Shown here: positions 1-6,406 of the stretch, one piece after another
Layout: each line of letters opens with the position of its first letter
Position numbering within the stretch: the stretch's first letter is position 1
NCBI GenBank assembly: GCA_004296815.1
Contig: SCVT01000495.1
Span: 1-11,572, forward strand
Reading direction: 5' to 3'
DNA length: 11,572 bases
Origin: Reyranella sp.
Lineage (GTDB): Bacteria > Pseudomonadota > Alphaproteobacteria > Reyranellales > Reyranellaceae
Made by a program: the position numbers and the translations under genes
Notes under the pieces: generated by a model
The model's database searches: none
What the model was told of the DNA's origin: nothing
The model's input: the letters and a program-made list of their open reading frames with translations, nothing else

Positions 1-300
1 CTGCCCGGCGTCGGCCGCAAGACCGCCAACGTGGTGATGAACGTGGCCTTCGGCGAGGCGACCATCGCCGTCGACACGCACATCTTCCGTGTCGGCAACC
101 GCACCGGGCTCGCTCCCGGCAAGAACCCGCTGCAGGTCGAGCTGAAGCTGCTGAAGCGCGTGCCCGAGGAATACCGGCTGCATGCGCATCACTGGCTGAT
201 CCTGCACGGCCGCTACACCTGCAAGGCGCGCACGCCGATGTGCCCGGCCTGCGTCGTCAACGACCTCTGCACGTTCAAGGGAAAGACGGTCGTCGCCTAG
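1..300 (+). CDS. nth: Endonuclease III, C-terminal part (5' end outside window)
   Basis: This is a base-excision-repair DNA glycosylase/AP lyase that removes oxidised pyrimidines and nicks the abasic site. The visible 99 residues begin directly in the helix-hairpin-helix motif (LPGVGRKTAN, containing the catalytic Lys). The VDTH segment follows, carrying the catalytic Asp. The protein ends with the [4Fe-4S] ligand pattern C-x6-C-x2-C-x5-C (CKARTPMCPACVVNDLC). All key residues present in this part are intact, and the C-terminus is the normal family length. The start lies left of the window. The TAG stop shares a CTAG palindrome with the stop of the convergent DUF1993 gene, so the two genes overlap by 4 bp and leave no room for a conventional terminator. 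The identification is firm. Confidence 0.96.
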   Translation: MPGVGRKTANVVMNVAFGEATIAVDTHIFRVGNRTGLAPGKNPLQVELKLLKRVPEEYRLHAHHWLILHGRYTCKARTPMCPACVVNDLCTFKGKTVVA

Positions 301-863
301 ACCGACTTGTTGCGCAGCCGGCCTTCGTAGTCGCGCTTGCCGATCGGCACGCCGCGCATGCGCAGGATGTCGTAGGCGGTGACGGCGTGGAAATGGAAGT
401 TGGGCAGCGAAAAGGAAAGAAGGAACGTCTCTGGTGTGAAAGCGTGCTGTCGCGGCGCCCAGGGCTTCCAGGAGCGATCGTTTTCGTCGAGCGGGCGGTG
501 GAGGGTGATGTTCAGCGTCTTGCCGGCCCAGCTGTTGACCTCGGCGGGCGTGAACGCCTCCAGCGCGGTCACCGCCTCGCCGACCATGGCCCGCAGCCCG
601 GCGAAGGGGATCGGCCCAACCAGGTCGGGCGGCGTGAAGCTGCCGGTCTTCGCGGTCAGGACGCCCCATACGGAATGGTGACACGCCGCCTCGATCTGGA
701 AGTGAAACGGCGCCATGTCGGGATAGAGGCGCGCCTCCACAAAGTCATCGGGATCGGCACCGGTCTCGGCGCAATGCGCGATCGCCCGGTCGAGGAAGCC
801 TGCCATGGCGCGCACGGTCTGGAGGAACGTGGGCACGCTGAGGTCGTAGAGCGACGTCGCCAT
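297..863 (-). CDS. DUF1993 family protein
   Basis: This is a 188-aa soluble protein matching the DUF1993 family from remembered sequence features: an N-terminal MATSLYDLSVPTFLQTVRAM segment, a central HFQIEAACHHSVWG stretch, and a C-terminal FHFHAVTAYDILRMRGV block. The family is thought to have a DinB-like helical-bundle fold, in which the conserved histidines could bind metal; that is family inference, and no enzymatic role is known to me. There is no signal peptide or membrane segment. The start is supported by an AAGGGAAGA ribosome site (about positions 868-876, minus strand). It is the last gene of a minus-strand operon, 15 bp after the GFA-like gene, and probably under the MarR regulator upstream. 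Its TAG stop interlocks with the nth stop. Confidence 0.85.
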   Translation of the reverse strand: MATSLYDLSVPTFLQTVRAMAGFLDRAIAHCAETGADPDDFVEARLYPDMAPFHFQIEAACHHSVWGVLTAKTGSFTPPDLVGPIPFAGLRAMVGEAVTALEAFTPAEVNSWAGKTLNITLHRPLDENDRSWKPWAPRQHAFTPETFLLSFSLPNFHFHAVTAYDILRMRGVPIGKRDYEGRLRNKSV

Positions 864-878
864 TGATCTTCCCTTGCC

Positions 879-1370
879 CTAGCGGCCGAGCGCCATGGCA
901 AGGCGGGCACCCAGCAGCTTCCAGATGAACCGGAAGGAGAAGCCCGGATAGGTCGGGACGTCACGCGGGATCGCGGCGGCGTCCGGTGCGAACCTGGTGC
1001 AGATGCGCATGTCGACCGGCGGCGCCGCGCCCTGGAGGCGGCCGCGATAGACCGGCACCCAGTGCTTCGAATCGTCGAAGGTCATGGCCATGGCAGAGTT
1101 GCAGCAGGTCGCGACCACGCGGTTGGTGTCCGTCTTCGGCTTGAGCTTCTCGCTCTGCAGGAGCCCGCCACCCTTGGTGCAGCTGATGCGATCCTTGCGG
1201 AAGAGGATGTAGGAGACGCCGCCGTCGGGATCGCGCACCGGCGGCGCGCCGGGCAGCGCCTCGATGCGACGCGCGCCTTCCTGGCAGTCGTCGCAGTAGC
1301 AGGCGACACCCAGGATCGGCCGGTCGGTCGCCTCGTATTCGACACTTCCGCAAGCGCAGCGCGCGATCAT
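879..1370 (-). CDS. GFA/CENP-V-like (DUF6151-type) zinc-binding protein
   Basis: This 163-aa protein has the cysteine layout of the GFA (glutathione-dependent formaldehyde-activating enzyme-like) zinc fold. It has CxC at residues 5-7 (CACG) and CxCxxC at 24-29 (CYCDDC). It has an adjacent pair Cys89-Cys90 (ATCCNSAMAM) where classical GFA proteins have CxxC. Additional cysteines lie at 64 and 124. In the GFA family these cysteines hold a structural and a second zinc ion. The CC variant and the SAM motif after it resemble the DUF6151 branch. A formaldehyde or glutathione role should not be assumed. The start ATG sits in the second copy of a 14-bp tandem repeat and has only a weak ribosome site (GAGAG), suggesting translation coupled to marR. 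It is the middle gene of the marR-GFA-DUF1993 operon. Confidence 0.78.
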   Translation of the reverse strand: MIARCACGSVEYEATDRPILGVACYCDDCQEGARRIEALPGAPPVRDPDGGVSYILFRKDRISCTKGGGLLQSEKLKPKTDTNRVVATCCNSAMAMTFDDSKHWVPVYRGRLQGAAPPVDMRICTRFAPDAAAIPRDVPTYPGFSFRFIWKLLGARLAMALGR

Positions 1371-1394
1371 GCCAGTGCTCTCATGCCAGTGCTC
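1367..1394. repeat. Perfect 14-bp tandem duplication at the marR/GFA junction
   Basis: The unit TCATGCCAGTGCTC occurs twice head to tail (1367-1380 and 1381-1394). Read on the minus strand, the unit contains ATGA. In the copy at 1381-1394 it provides the marR TGA stop, and in the copy at 1367-1380 it provides the GFA ATG. A single copy would give a standard ATGA stop-start overlap, so the present 10-nt gap looks like the product of a recent 14-bp duplication. The duplication also creates a five-codon frame (MRALA, 1384 to 1367) that overlaps both neighbours by ATGA. The repeat is seen directly; the history is inference. Confidence 0.9.
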
Positions 1395-1821
1395 TCAGGC
1401 CGGTCCTCAAGGCGTCCGCATCATCGAGCAGCGCTTCGATCTTGCCGTGCTCGCGCTTCCAGATCGGCAGCGCGCTCGCGAGAAGGCGATGGCCCGCCGC
1501 CGTCAGGACGAGGCGGCGGCTGCGCCGGTCGGCCGGATCGACCTTGAGCTCCACTATGCCGTCGCGCTCGAGCGGCTTCAGCGCCGCGGTCAGGGTCGTG
1601 CGATCCATCGCGAGAAGGTCCGCAACCGCACCGATCGACGGCGGCTCCGGCCGGTTGAGCGCCATCAGCAGCGAGAACTGGCCGCTGGTGAGGCCGAGCG
1701 GCCGGAACAGCCCATCGAAATGGCGCGCCAGCACGCGCGCGGTCCGCTGCGCGGCCAGGCAAAGGCAACGATCGTGAACGTGTTGCGTTGTATCAAACCG
1801 AACGGTTAAATACGTTGACAT
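1381..1821 (-). CDS. MarR family winged-helix transcriptional regulator
   Basis: This is a 146-aa dimeric DNA-binding regulator, probably a repressor released by a small ligand or oxidant. After an N-terminal dimerisation helix (CLCLAAQRTARVLARHF), the winged helix-turn-helix spans roughly residues 45-105. It includes LTSGQFSLLMALNRPEP, the recognition helix region MDRTTLTAALKPLERDGIV, and a wing with DPADRRSRRLVLT (the DxRxxR signature typical of MarR). Two cysteines (CLC) sit near the dimer region, so redox sensing is possible but unproven. I chose the ATG at 1821 (MSTYLTVRFD) because a promoter-like pair, TTGACG-17-CACAAT, lies just upstream and family members start similarly. An in-frame ATG at 1848 would add nine residues. 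It leads the minus operon and is divergent from the DUF1428 gene, the classic arrangement for local self-regulation. Confidence 0.9.
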   Translation of the reverse strand: MSTYLTVRFDTTQHVHDRCLCLAAQRTARVLARHFDGLFRPLGLTSGQFSLLMALNRPEPPSIGAVADLLAMDRTTLTAALKPLERDGIVELKVDPADRRSRRLVLTAAGHRLLASALPIWKREHGKIEALLDDADALRTGLRALA

Positions 1822-1856
1822 GCCGGAATTGTGTTGATACCAACCCATCCCGTCAA
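1790..1856. promoter_or_regulatory. Divergent marR / DUF1428 control region with candidate MarR operator
   Basis: On the plus strand a perfect TTGACA (-35) lies at 1815-1820, with a poor -10 (TACCAA, 1838-1843) at 17-bp spacing. It would drive the DUF1428 gene, whose ribosome site is at 1864-1870. On the minus strand TTGACG (1856-1851), a 17-bp spacer and CACAAT (1833-1828) point to a start at or next to the marR ATG. An imperfect 22-bp palindrome at 1791-1812 has arms AACCG/CGGTT around AA, flanked by TAT/ATA, with 8 of 11 pairs matching. A separate 7-bp inverted pair is GTATCAA (1790-1796) and TTGATAC (1834-1840). The region is AT-rich compared with its surroundings. The promoters therefore overlap, and a MarR dimer bound here could silence both. 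Motifs are seen; function is inferred. Confidence 0.5.
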
Positions 1857-1877
1857 GACCACCAAGGAGAAGCTGAC

Positions 1878-2585
1878 ATGACCTACGTGCAGGGATTCGT
1901 GTTGCCGGTGCCGGCCGACAAGAAGGAAGCCTATCGCAAGGCCGCCGCAGATTTCTCGCCGATCGCCAAGGAATTCGGCGCCACGCGCCAGGTCGAGGCC
2001 TGGGGCGACGACGTGCCCGACGGCAAGCTCACCGACTTCAAGGGCGCCGTGAAGGCCAAGCCCGACGAGATCGTCGTCTTCTCCTGGATCGAATATCCCA
2101 GCAAGCAGGTGGCCGACGCGGCACACCAGAAGATCATGACCGACCCGCGCATGAAGGACATGGCGATGCCCTTCGACGGCCAGCGCATGATCGTCGCGGG
2201 CTTCACGCCGATCCTCGACGAGGGCAAGCGCGGCAAGCCCGGCTACGTCGACGGCTTCGTGGCCGCCGTGCCGGCCGGCAACAAGGACGCCTATCTCAAG
2301 ATGGCGACCAAGGCGGCGGCGTTGTTCAAGGAATACGGCGCCATCCGCGTGGTCGAGACGTGGGGCGACAACGTCCCCGACGGCAAGGTCACCGACTACA
2401 AGGGCGCGGTGAAGGCCACGGCCGACGAGAAGATCGTCTATTCCTGGATCGAGTGGCCGTCCAAGCAGGTCCGCGACGAGAGCTGGAAGAAGATGATGGA
2501 AGACGAGCGCATGAAGGATCAGCAGATGCCGTTCGACGGCAAGCGCCTGATCCACGGCGGCTTCGCGACCATCCTCGACGCCTGA
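1878..2585 (+). CDS. Tandem-duplicated DUF1428 protein (two domains)
   Basis: This is a 235-aa protein of unknown biochemical function made of two head-to-tail copies of the DUF1428 domain, a ferredoxin-like/dimeric alpha-beta-barrel type fold. Copy 1 spans about residues 2-116 and copy 2 about 122-235, joined by a short DEGKRGKPG linker. Aligned by eye they share about 60% identity, including WGD(D/N)VPDGK, TD(F/Y)KGAVKA, SWIE(Y/W)PSKQV and MPFDG. Single-domain DUF1428 proteins are about 115-120 aa and are expected to dimerise, so the fusion may be a built-in dimer. The start at 1878 is set by AAGGAGA at 1864-1870; upstream in-frame codons lie in the promoter region. There is no signal peptide. 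It is first in a two-gene operon with the VOC gene and divergent from marR, so probably MarR-controlled. Confidence 0.9.
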   Translation: MTYVQGFVLPVPADKKEAYRKAAADFSPIAKEFGATRQVEAWGDDVPDGKLTDFKGAVKAKPDEIVVFSWIEYPSKQVADAAHQKIMTDPRMKDMAMPFDGQRMIVAGFTPILDEGKRGKPGYVDGFVAAVPAGNKDAYLKMATKAAALFKEYGAIRVVETWGDNVPDGKVTDYKGAVKATADEKIVYSWIEWPSKQVRDESWKKMMEDERMKDQQMPFDGKRLIHGGFATILDA

Positions 2586-2600
2586 GAGAAGGGACACGCA

Positions 2601-3080
2601 ATGGCAACCGCCAAGAACACGATCTGCCTCTGGTACGACAAGGATGCCGAGGCCGCGGCGCGCTTCTACGCCGCGACCTTTCCGGACAGCAAGGTGACGG
2701 CCGTCCACAAGGCGCCGAGCGACTATCCGTCGGGCAAGAAGGGCGACGTGCTCACCGTCGAATTCACGGTGTGCGGCGTCCCCTGTCTCGGCCTGAACGG
2801 CGGGACCGCGTTCAAGCAGACCGAGGCCTTCTCGTTCCAGATCGCCACCGACGACCAGGCCGAGACCGACCGCTACTGGAACGCCATCGTCGGCAACGGC
2901 GGGCAGGAGAGCGCCTGCGGCTGGTGCAAGGACAAATGGGGCCTCAGCTGGCAGATCACGCCGCGCGTGCTGACCGAGGCGCTGGCCGTCGGCGGCGATG
3001 AAGCCCGCCGCGCCTTCGAGGCGATGATGGACATGCGGAAGATCGACGTCGCCAAGATCGCGGCGGCGCGAAAGGGCTGA
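2601..3080 (+). CDS. VOC superfamily protein, PhnB-like (3-dmu-9_3-mt type)
   Basis: This is a 159-aa single-chain member of the vicinal-oxygen-chelate/glyoxalase fold superfamily. The opening ICLWYDKDAEAAARFYAATFPDSKV, the central GLNGG and FSFQIATDDQAETDRYWNAIV segments, and the late WGLSWQITPRVL are hallmarks of the PhnB-like group often misannotated as 3-demethylubiquinone methyltransferase. No methyltransferase motif is present. The family is generally dimeric and its substrates are mostly unknown; metal-binding residues cannot be fixed by eye. The ribosome site AGAAGGGA is about 6-8 nt before the ATG, and the gene starts 15 bp after the DUF1428 stop, so the two are almost certainly co-transcribed. 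Its stop is followed by a strong inverted repeat shared with the convergent permease gene. Confidence 0.87.
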   Translation: MATAKNTICLWYDKDAEAAARFYAATFPDSKVTAVHKAPSDYPSGKKGDVLTVEFTVCGVPCLGLNGGTAFKQTEAFSFQIATDDQAETDRYWNAIVGNGGQESACGWCKDKWGLSWQITPRVLTEALAVGGDEARRAFEAMMDMRKIDVAKIAAARKG

Positions 3081-3097
3081 CGTCCGCCGGTCGGCAG

Positions 3098-3125
3098 GGA
3101 GCGCGCTCAGACCTGAGCGCGCTCC
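3098..3125. terminator. 13-bp perfect inverted repeat between convergent genes, possible bidirectional terminator
   Basis: Arms 3098-3110 and 3113-3125 are exact reverse complements separated by only AC, giving a very GC-rich hairpin (about 12 usable pairs with a 4-nt loop). It begins 17 bp after the VOC stop and covers the last codons and stop (3109-3107) of the convergent MFS gene. Symmetry and location suit a terminator acting on both strands. Neither side has a run of T after the stem, so it is not a textbook intrinsic terminator and may instead protect 3' ends or work with Rho. The pairing is seen directly; the role is inferred. Confidence 0.55.
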
Positions 3126-4528
3126 TCGCGGACACTCCAGAGCAGCACGAAGCCCAGCACCAGGAAGAACAGCACGCACGCCATGCCGATGCGTGTCGAG
3201 CCCGACGCCGCGGTGACGATGCCGATGGCGAGCGGCGCCATCCAGGCGGTGGCGCGGCCCGACAGCGCAAACAGGCCGTAGAACTCGCCGCTCATGCCGT
3301 GCGGTGCGATGCGGCCGATCATGGTGCGGCTGGCGGCCTGCATCGGCCCCATGCAGAAGCCGAGAAGCAGCGCGAAGCCCATCAGGGTCTTCTCCTGCAC
3401 CGAGCCGAACAGGCCGCGCGTCGGGCTGAGCGGCTCGGCGGGCACGATGTAGAAGACGTGGTTGGCGGTGACGCCGACGATGCCGACAGTCGCGATGACG
3501 ACGCCGGCGATGGCGAGCTGGACGACGCGCTTGCTGCCCATCCAGTCGTCGAGCTTGCCGCCCAGGAACGCGCCGGGGATCGCGAACACGGTGAGGATGA
3601 TGCCGAAGATCCCGAGGGTCACCGTGCTCCAGCCGAAGGTCGCGGCGGCATAGACGCCGCCGAAGGCGATGATGGCGGCGAGCCCGTCATTGTAGAGCAT
3701 GAAGGCGATCAGGTAGCGCAGTGCGTTGCCGAAGCGCGGGATGCGCTTCAGCGTCGACACCAGCGAACGGCCGCCTTCACGGGCGGCGGTGAGCAGCGGC
3801 TGGCGCCGCGCGCCGGCGGAGTCCGGCGTGAACAGGAACATCGGCAGCACGAAGATCGCGATCCACAGCGCCGAGGCCGGGCCCACCAGGCGCTCGAGTT
3901 CGTTGGTCGCGGGATCGAGGCCGAACAGCGGGCGGTCGTTGTTGGCGGCGAGGCCGAACATCGCGGGCATCGAGACCGCGAGCACGATGAAGAGCGAAAC
4001 GAGGCCGCCGCAATAGCCCAGCCCCCAGCCGAATCCCGACAACCAGCCCATGCGCTCGGGCCGTACGATGTTGGGGAGCTGCGCATTGTTGAACACGATC
4101 GACATCTCCGCGCCGACCGTGGCGAGGATGACGGCCCAGCTGATCGGCAGGATGAGATCGGGCCGGTGGGGATAGGCCCACCACAAGCCGGCGCAGCCCG
4201 CGATGAGCAGGAGCTGGAAGGCGAAGATGAACGGCTTGCGGCGTCCGCCCGCGTCGGCCATCGCGCCGAGGAAGGGGCTCATCAGCGCGATCAGGATGCC
4301 CGAGGCCGACTGCGTGAAGGCCCAGGCCGACTGGCCTTTCACCGGATCGCCGACAAGGACGTTCGCGAAGTAGGGCGCGAAGATGAAGGTCGTGATGATG
4401 GTGAAGAAGGGCTGGTTGGCCCAGTCGAACAGCGCCCAGCTGAACTGGCCGAGCTTCGGGGCCTCCGTGGTCGGGCCTTCCCCGTTCGTGCCTTGTTGGG
4501 CGGGCGCGGCCGTGTGCATTCCGGTCAT
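3107..4528 (-). CDS. MFS permease, UMF1/Atg22-like
   Basis: This is a 473-aa inner-membrane transporter of the major facilitator superfamily with about 12 hydrophobic segments. The first segment carries SWALFDWANQPFFTIITTF (residues 30-48), which resembles the conserved W-A-x-Y/F-D-W-A-N motif of the UMF1/Atg22 group. An MFS-type GAMADAGGRRKPFIF loop follows between TM2 and TM3, and a matching GGKLDDWMGSKRVV loop occurs in the second half. The family is linked to efflux of amino acids or other small solutes, but the substrate cannot be read from sequence. The chosen ATG at 4528 overlaps the nudB TGA as ATGA, implying translational coupling. The frame extends upstream to 4621, but that would overlap nudB by nearly 100 bp. 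Its 3' end lies in the strong inverted repeat. Confidence 0.88.
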   Translation of the reverse strand: MTGMHTAAPAQQGTNGEGPTTEAPKLGQFSWALFDWANQPFFTIITTFIFAPYFANVLVGDPVKGQSAWAFTQSASGILIALMSPFLGAMADAGGRRKPFIFAFQLLLIAGCAGLWWAYPHRPDLILPISWAVILATVGAEMSIVFNNAQLPNIVRPERMGWLSGFGWGLGYCGGLVSLFIVLAVSMPAMFGLAANNDRPLFGLDPATNELERLVGPASALWIAIFVLPMFLFTPDSAGARRQPLLTAAREGGRSLVSTLKRIPRFGNALRYLIAFMLYNDGLAAIIAFGGVYAAATFGWSTVTLGIFGIILTVFAIPGAFLGGKLDDWMGSKRVVQLAIAGVVIATVGIVGVTANHVFYIVPAEPLSPTRGLFGSVQEKTLMGFALLLGFCMGPMQAASRTMIGRIAPHGMSGEFYGLFALSGRATAWMAPLAIGIVTAASGSTRIGMACVLFFLVLGFVLLWSVREERAQV

Positions 4529-4989
4529 GTGCCGCCAGTATGCCCGAGAACGCGCCGCCGAAGCTGCCAGATCGCGTCGCGGTTTGTGGGCGAAAACACC
4601 TTCTTCATGGCCTCCTCCCACGGCAGCCAGAGCTGCGCCACGTGCTCGGCCGGATCGAGCGTCGCCACGGTCTGCTCAGGCACCGTGAAGCCGAACACGT
4701 GCTCGACATTGTGGGTGACGTCGGGCGCGTAGCGCGAGCGCCACTGGGCCCAGATTTCGTAGCGGTTGGTCTGCCGCCAGTCGGCGAGCGTGCCGACGCT
4801 GAGGCCGGTCTCCTCCAGAAGCTCGCGCCGGGCGGTCGTCTCGAGGTCGGGATCGTCGGGCTCGCGCGAGCCGGTCACCGACTGCCAGAAGCCTGTCCCC
4901 GTGCGCTCCAGCACGAGCACGTCCAGGCGCGGCGTGTGGACCACGACCAGCACCGATTCTGGGAGCTTGAAGGCCATCGGGACCAGCAT
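4525..4989 (-). CDS. nudB: Nudix hydrolase, NudB-type (dihydroneopterin triphosphate pyrophosphatase-like)
   Basis: This enzyme likely removes pyrophosphate from dihydroneopterin triphosphate, an early step of folate synthesis. The 154-aa product has [10 protein letters not shown] near the start, then GFWQSVTGS (33-41), a Nudix box ending [10 protein letters not shown] (54-63), and [16 protein letters not shown]. The FWQSVTGS and RYAPxVTxNxE blocks match E. coli NudB as I recall it. The box has one extra residue compared with the canonical G-x5-E-x7-REUxEExGU, with Asp near the usual first Glu; the catalytic REXXEE core is intact. I chose ATG 4989 because GGGA sits about 6 nt upstream. ATG 4977 (MAFKLPESV) is a real alternative, and ATG 5022 would overlap the dapD start. 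It is first of a two-gene unit with the MFS gene (ATGA overlap). Confidence 0.82.
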   Translation of the reverse strand: MLVPMAFKLPESVLVVVHTPRLDVLVLERTGTGFWQSVTGSREPDDPDLETTARRELLEETGLSVGTLADWRQTNRYEIWAQWRSRYAPDVTHNVEHVFGFTVPEQTVATLDPAEHVAQLWLPWEEAMKKVFSPTNRDAIWQLRRRVLGHTGGT

Positions 4990-5021
4990 ATAAGGTCCCG
5001 CGGCAGATTTCCGAGGGGACA

Positions 5022-5861
<840 letters not shown>

Positions 5862-5873
5862 CGTCCGCCCGGA

Positions 5874-6341
5874 TCAGCCGGCGTGGCGCTTCCACTCCGG
5901 CTGCTTCTTCAGGTGCTCGCCCTCCTTGGCGAGGATCTTCGAGGTGCGCTCGGGCGCGAAGCCGAGCGCCACGAAGGCGGGGCCGACATTGGCGACCTCG
6001 CGGTAGTCGGCGATCTTGCCGTCCCTCAGCGTCATCATCGACACGCCCTCGAAGCCGACGCGCTTGCCCTGCGCCTCCGGCAGCTTCGAGACGTAGCTGA
6101 ACGTGTAGTAGGCGTAGAGCATCTTGCCGTCGCTGACCGGCCGGTGCATCTCCCACCGGAACTCGTGCGCGGTGCGATAGAACCAGTCGTCGATCATCTC
6201 GGCGATCTTCGCGCGGCCCTTGAAATCGCCGTAGAAGACGTCGTGGTAGACGCCGTCCTCGGTGAACAGGTTCGCGAACGCCTTGCCGTCATGGCCCTCG
6301 ACGGCCGCGCAGAATGCTTTCAGCAGCGCTGACGTATCCAT
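5874..6341 (-). CDS. NTF2/SnoaL-like protein of unknown function
   Basis: This 155-aa protein has a cone-shaped NTF2-like fold judged from the pattern LLKAFCAAVEGHDGKAFANLFTEDGVYHDVFYGDFKGRAKIAEMIDDWFYRTAHEFRWEM, followed by strands including VGFEGVSMMTLRDGKIADYREVAN. These are the typical SnoaL/ketosteroid-isomerase-like landmarks. Such proteins may be isomerases, hydrolases, cyclases or ligand binders, and nothing here decides which. There is no signal peptide. The start is fixed by a strong GGGAGGAA ribosome site about 6 nt upstream. The gene is transcribed alone, divergent from lemA and convergent with dapD, with 12 bp between the stops. A hairpin in its last codons may serve as the dapD terminator. 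Confidence 0.82.
   Translation of the reverse strand: MDTSALLKAFCAAVEGHDGKAFANLFTEDGVYHDVFYGDFKGRAKIAEMIDDWFYRTAHEFRWEMHRPVSDGKMLYAYYTFSYVSKLPEAQGKRVGFEGVSMMTLRDGKIADYREVANVGPAFVALGFAPERTSKILAKEGEHLKKQPEWKRHAG
5875..5909 (+). terminator. Candidate dapD terminator inside the 3' end of the NTF2-like gene
   Basis: CAGCCGG (5875-5881) pairs with CCGGCTG (5897-5903). Inside it GTGG (5883-5886) pairs with CCAC (5892-5895), leaving a single mismatch and a 5-nt loop. The stem is followed on the plus strand by CTTCTTC, a weak pyrimidine-rich tail. It begins 13 bp after the dapD stop, a sensible terminator position. It lies within codons of the convergent gene, so coding constraint could also explain the bases. 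Confidence 0.4.
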
Positions 6342-6406
6342 CCAATTTCCTCCCGGATTTCCATAATCATGACTAAACTCCCGGACCCTGCAAGGGAGGC
6401 ATCGGC
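6342..6406. promoter_or_regulatory. Divergent intergenic region upstream of NTF2-like gene and lemA
   Basis: This 65-bp gap must hold promoters for both genes. It contains ribosome sites for each (GGGAGG on the minus strand near 6349-6354; AGGGAGG at 6393-6399 on the plus strand). A less GC-rich core lies at about 6358-6380. On the minus strand, TTGCAG and GATTAT with about 19 bp between are weak -35/-10 candidates. The 8-mer CTCCCGGA occurs twice (6350-6357, 6378-6385). Nothing here is strong enough to name a regulator. Confidence 0.35.

Noticed and set aside
1788..1877. N-terminal extension of the DUF1428 frame
   Set aside because: It would cover the promoter and operator region and lacks a ribosome site, whereas ATG 1878 has AAGGAGA at proper spacing and begins directly at the conserved domain.
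2601..3080. Naming the VOC protein a demethylubiquinone methyltransferase
   Set aside because: That label is a known database carry-over for PhnB-like proteins; no SAM-binding motif is present.
1806..3179. 457-codon open frame on the minus strand opposite the DUF1428 and VOC genes
   Set aside because: Its repeat-like appearance is only the mirror of the DUF1428 duplication; there is no recognisable protein family, and it spans a promoter region.
4529..4621. Longer start for the MFS gene
   Set aside because: It would overlap nudB by about 97 bp and adds a charged, non-conserved tail. ATG 4528 gives a standard ATGA overlap.
3299..4732. 477-codon open frame on the plus strand opposite the MFS gene
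   Set aside because: The translation is Glu/Asp/Arg/His-rich without domains, and the minus strand clearly encodes a 12-segment permease.
6350..6385. 8-bp direct repeat CTCCCGGA as a regulator site
   Set aside because: Short, GC-rich, and one copy overlaps a ribosome site; chance is a sufficient explanation.
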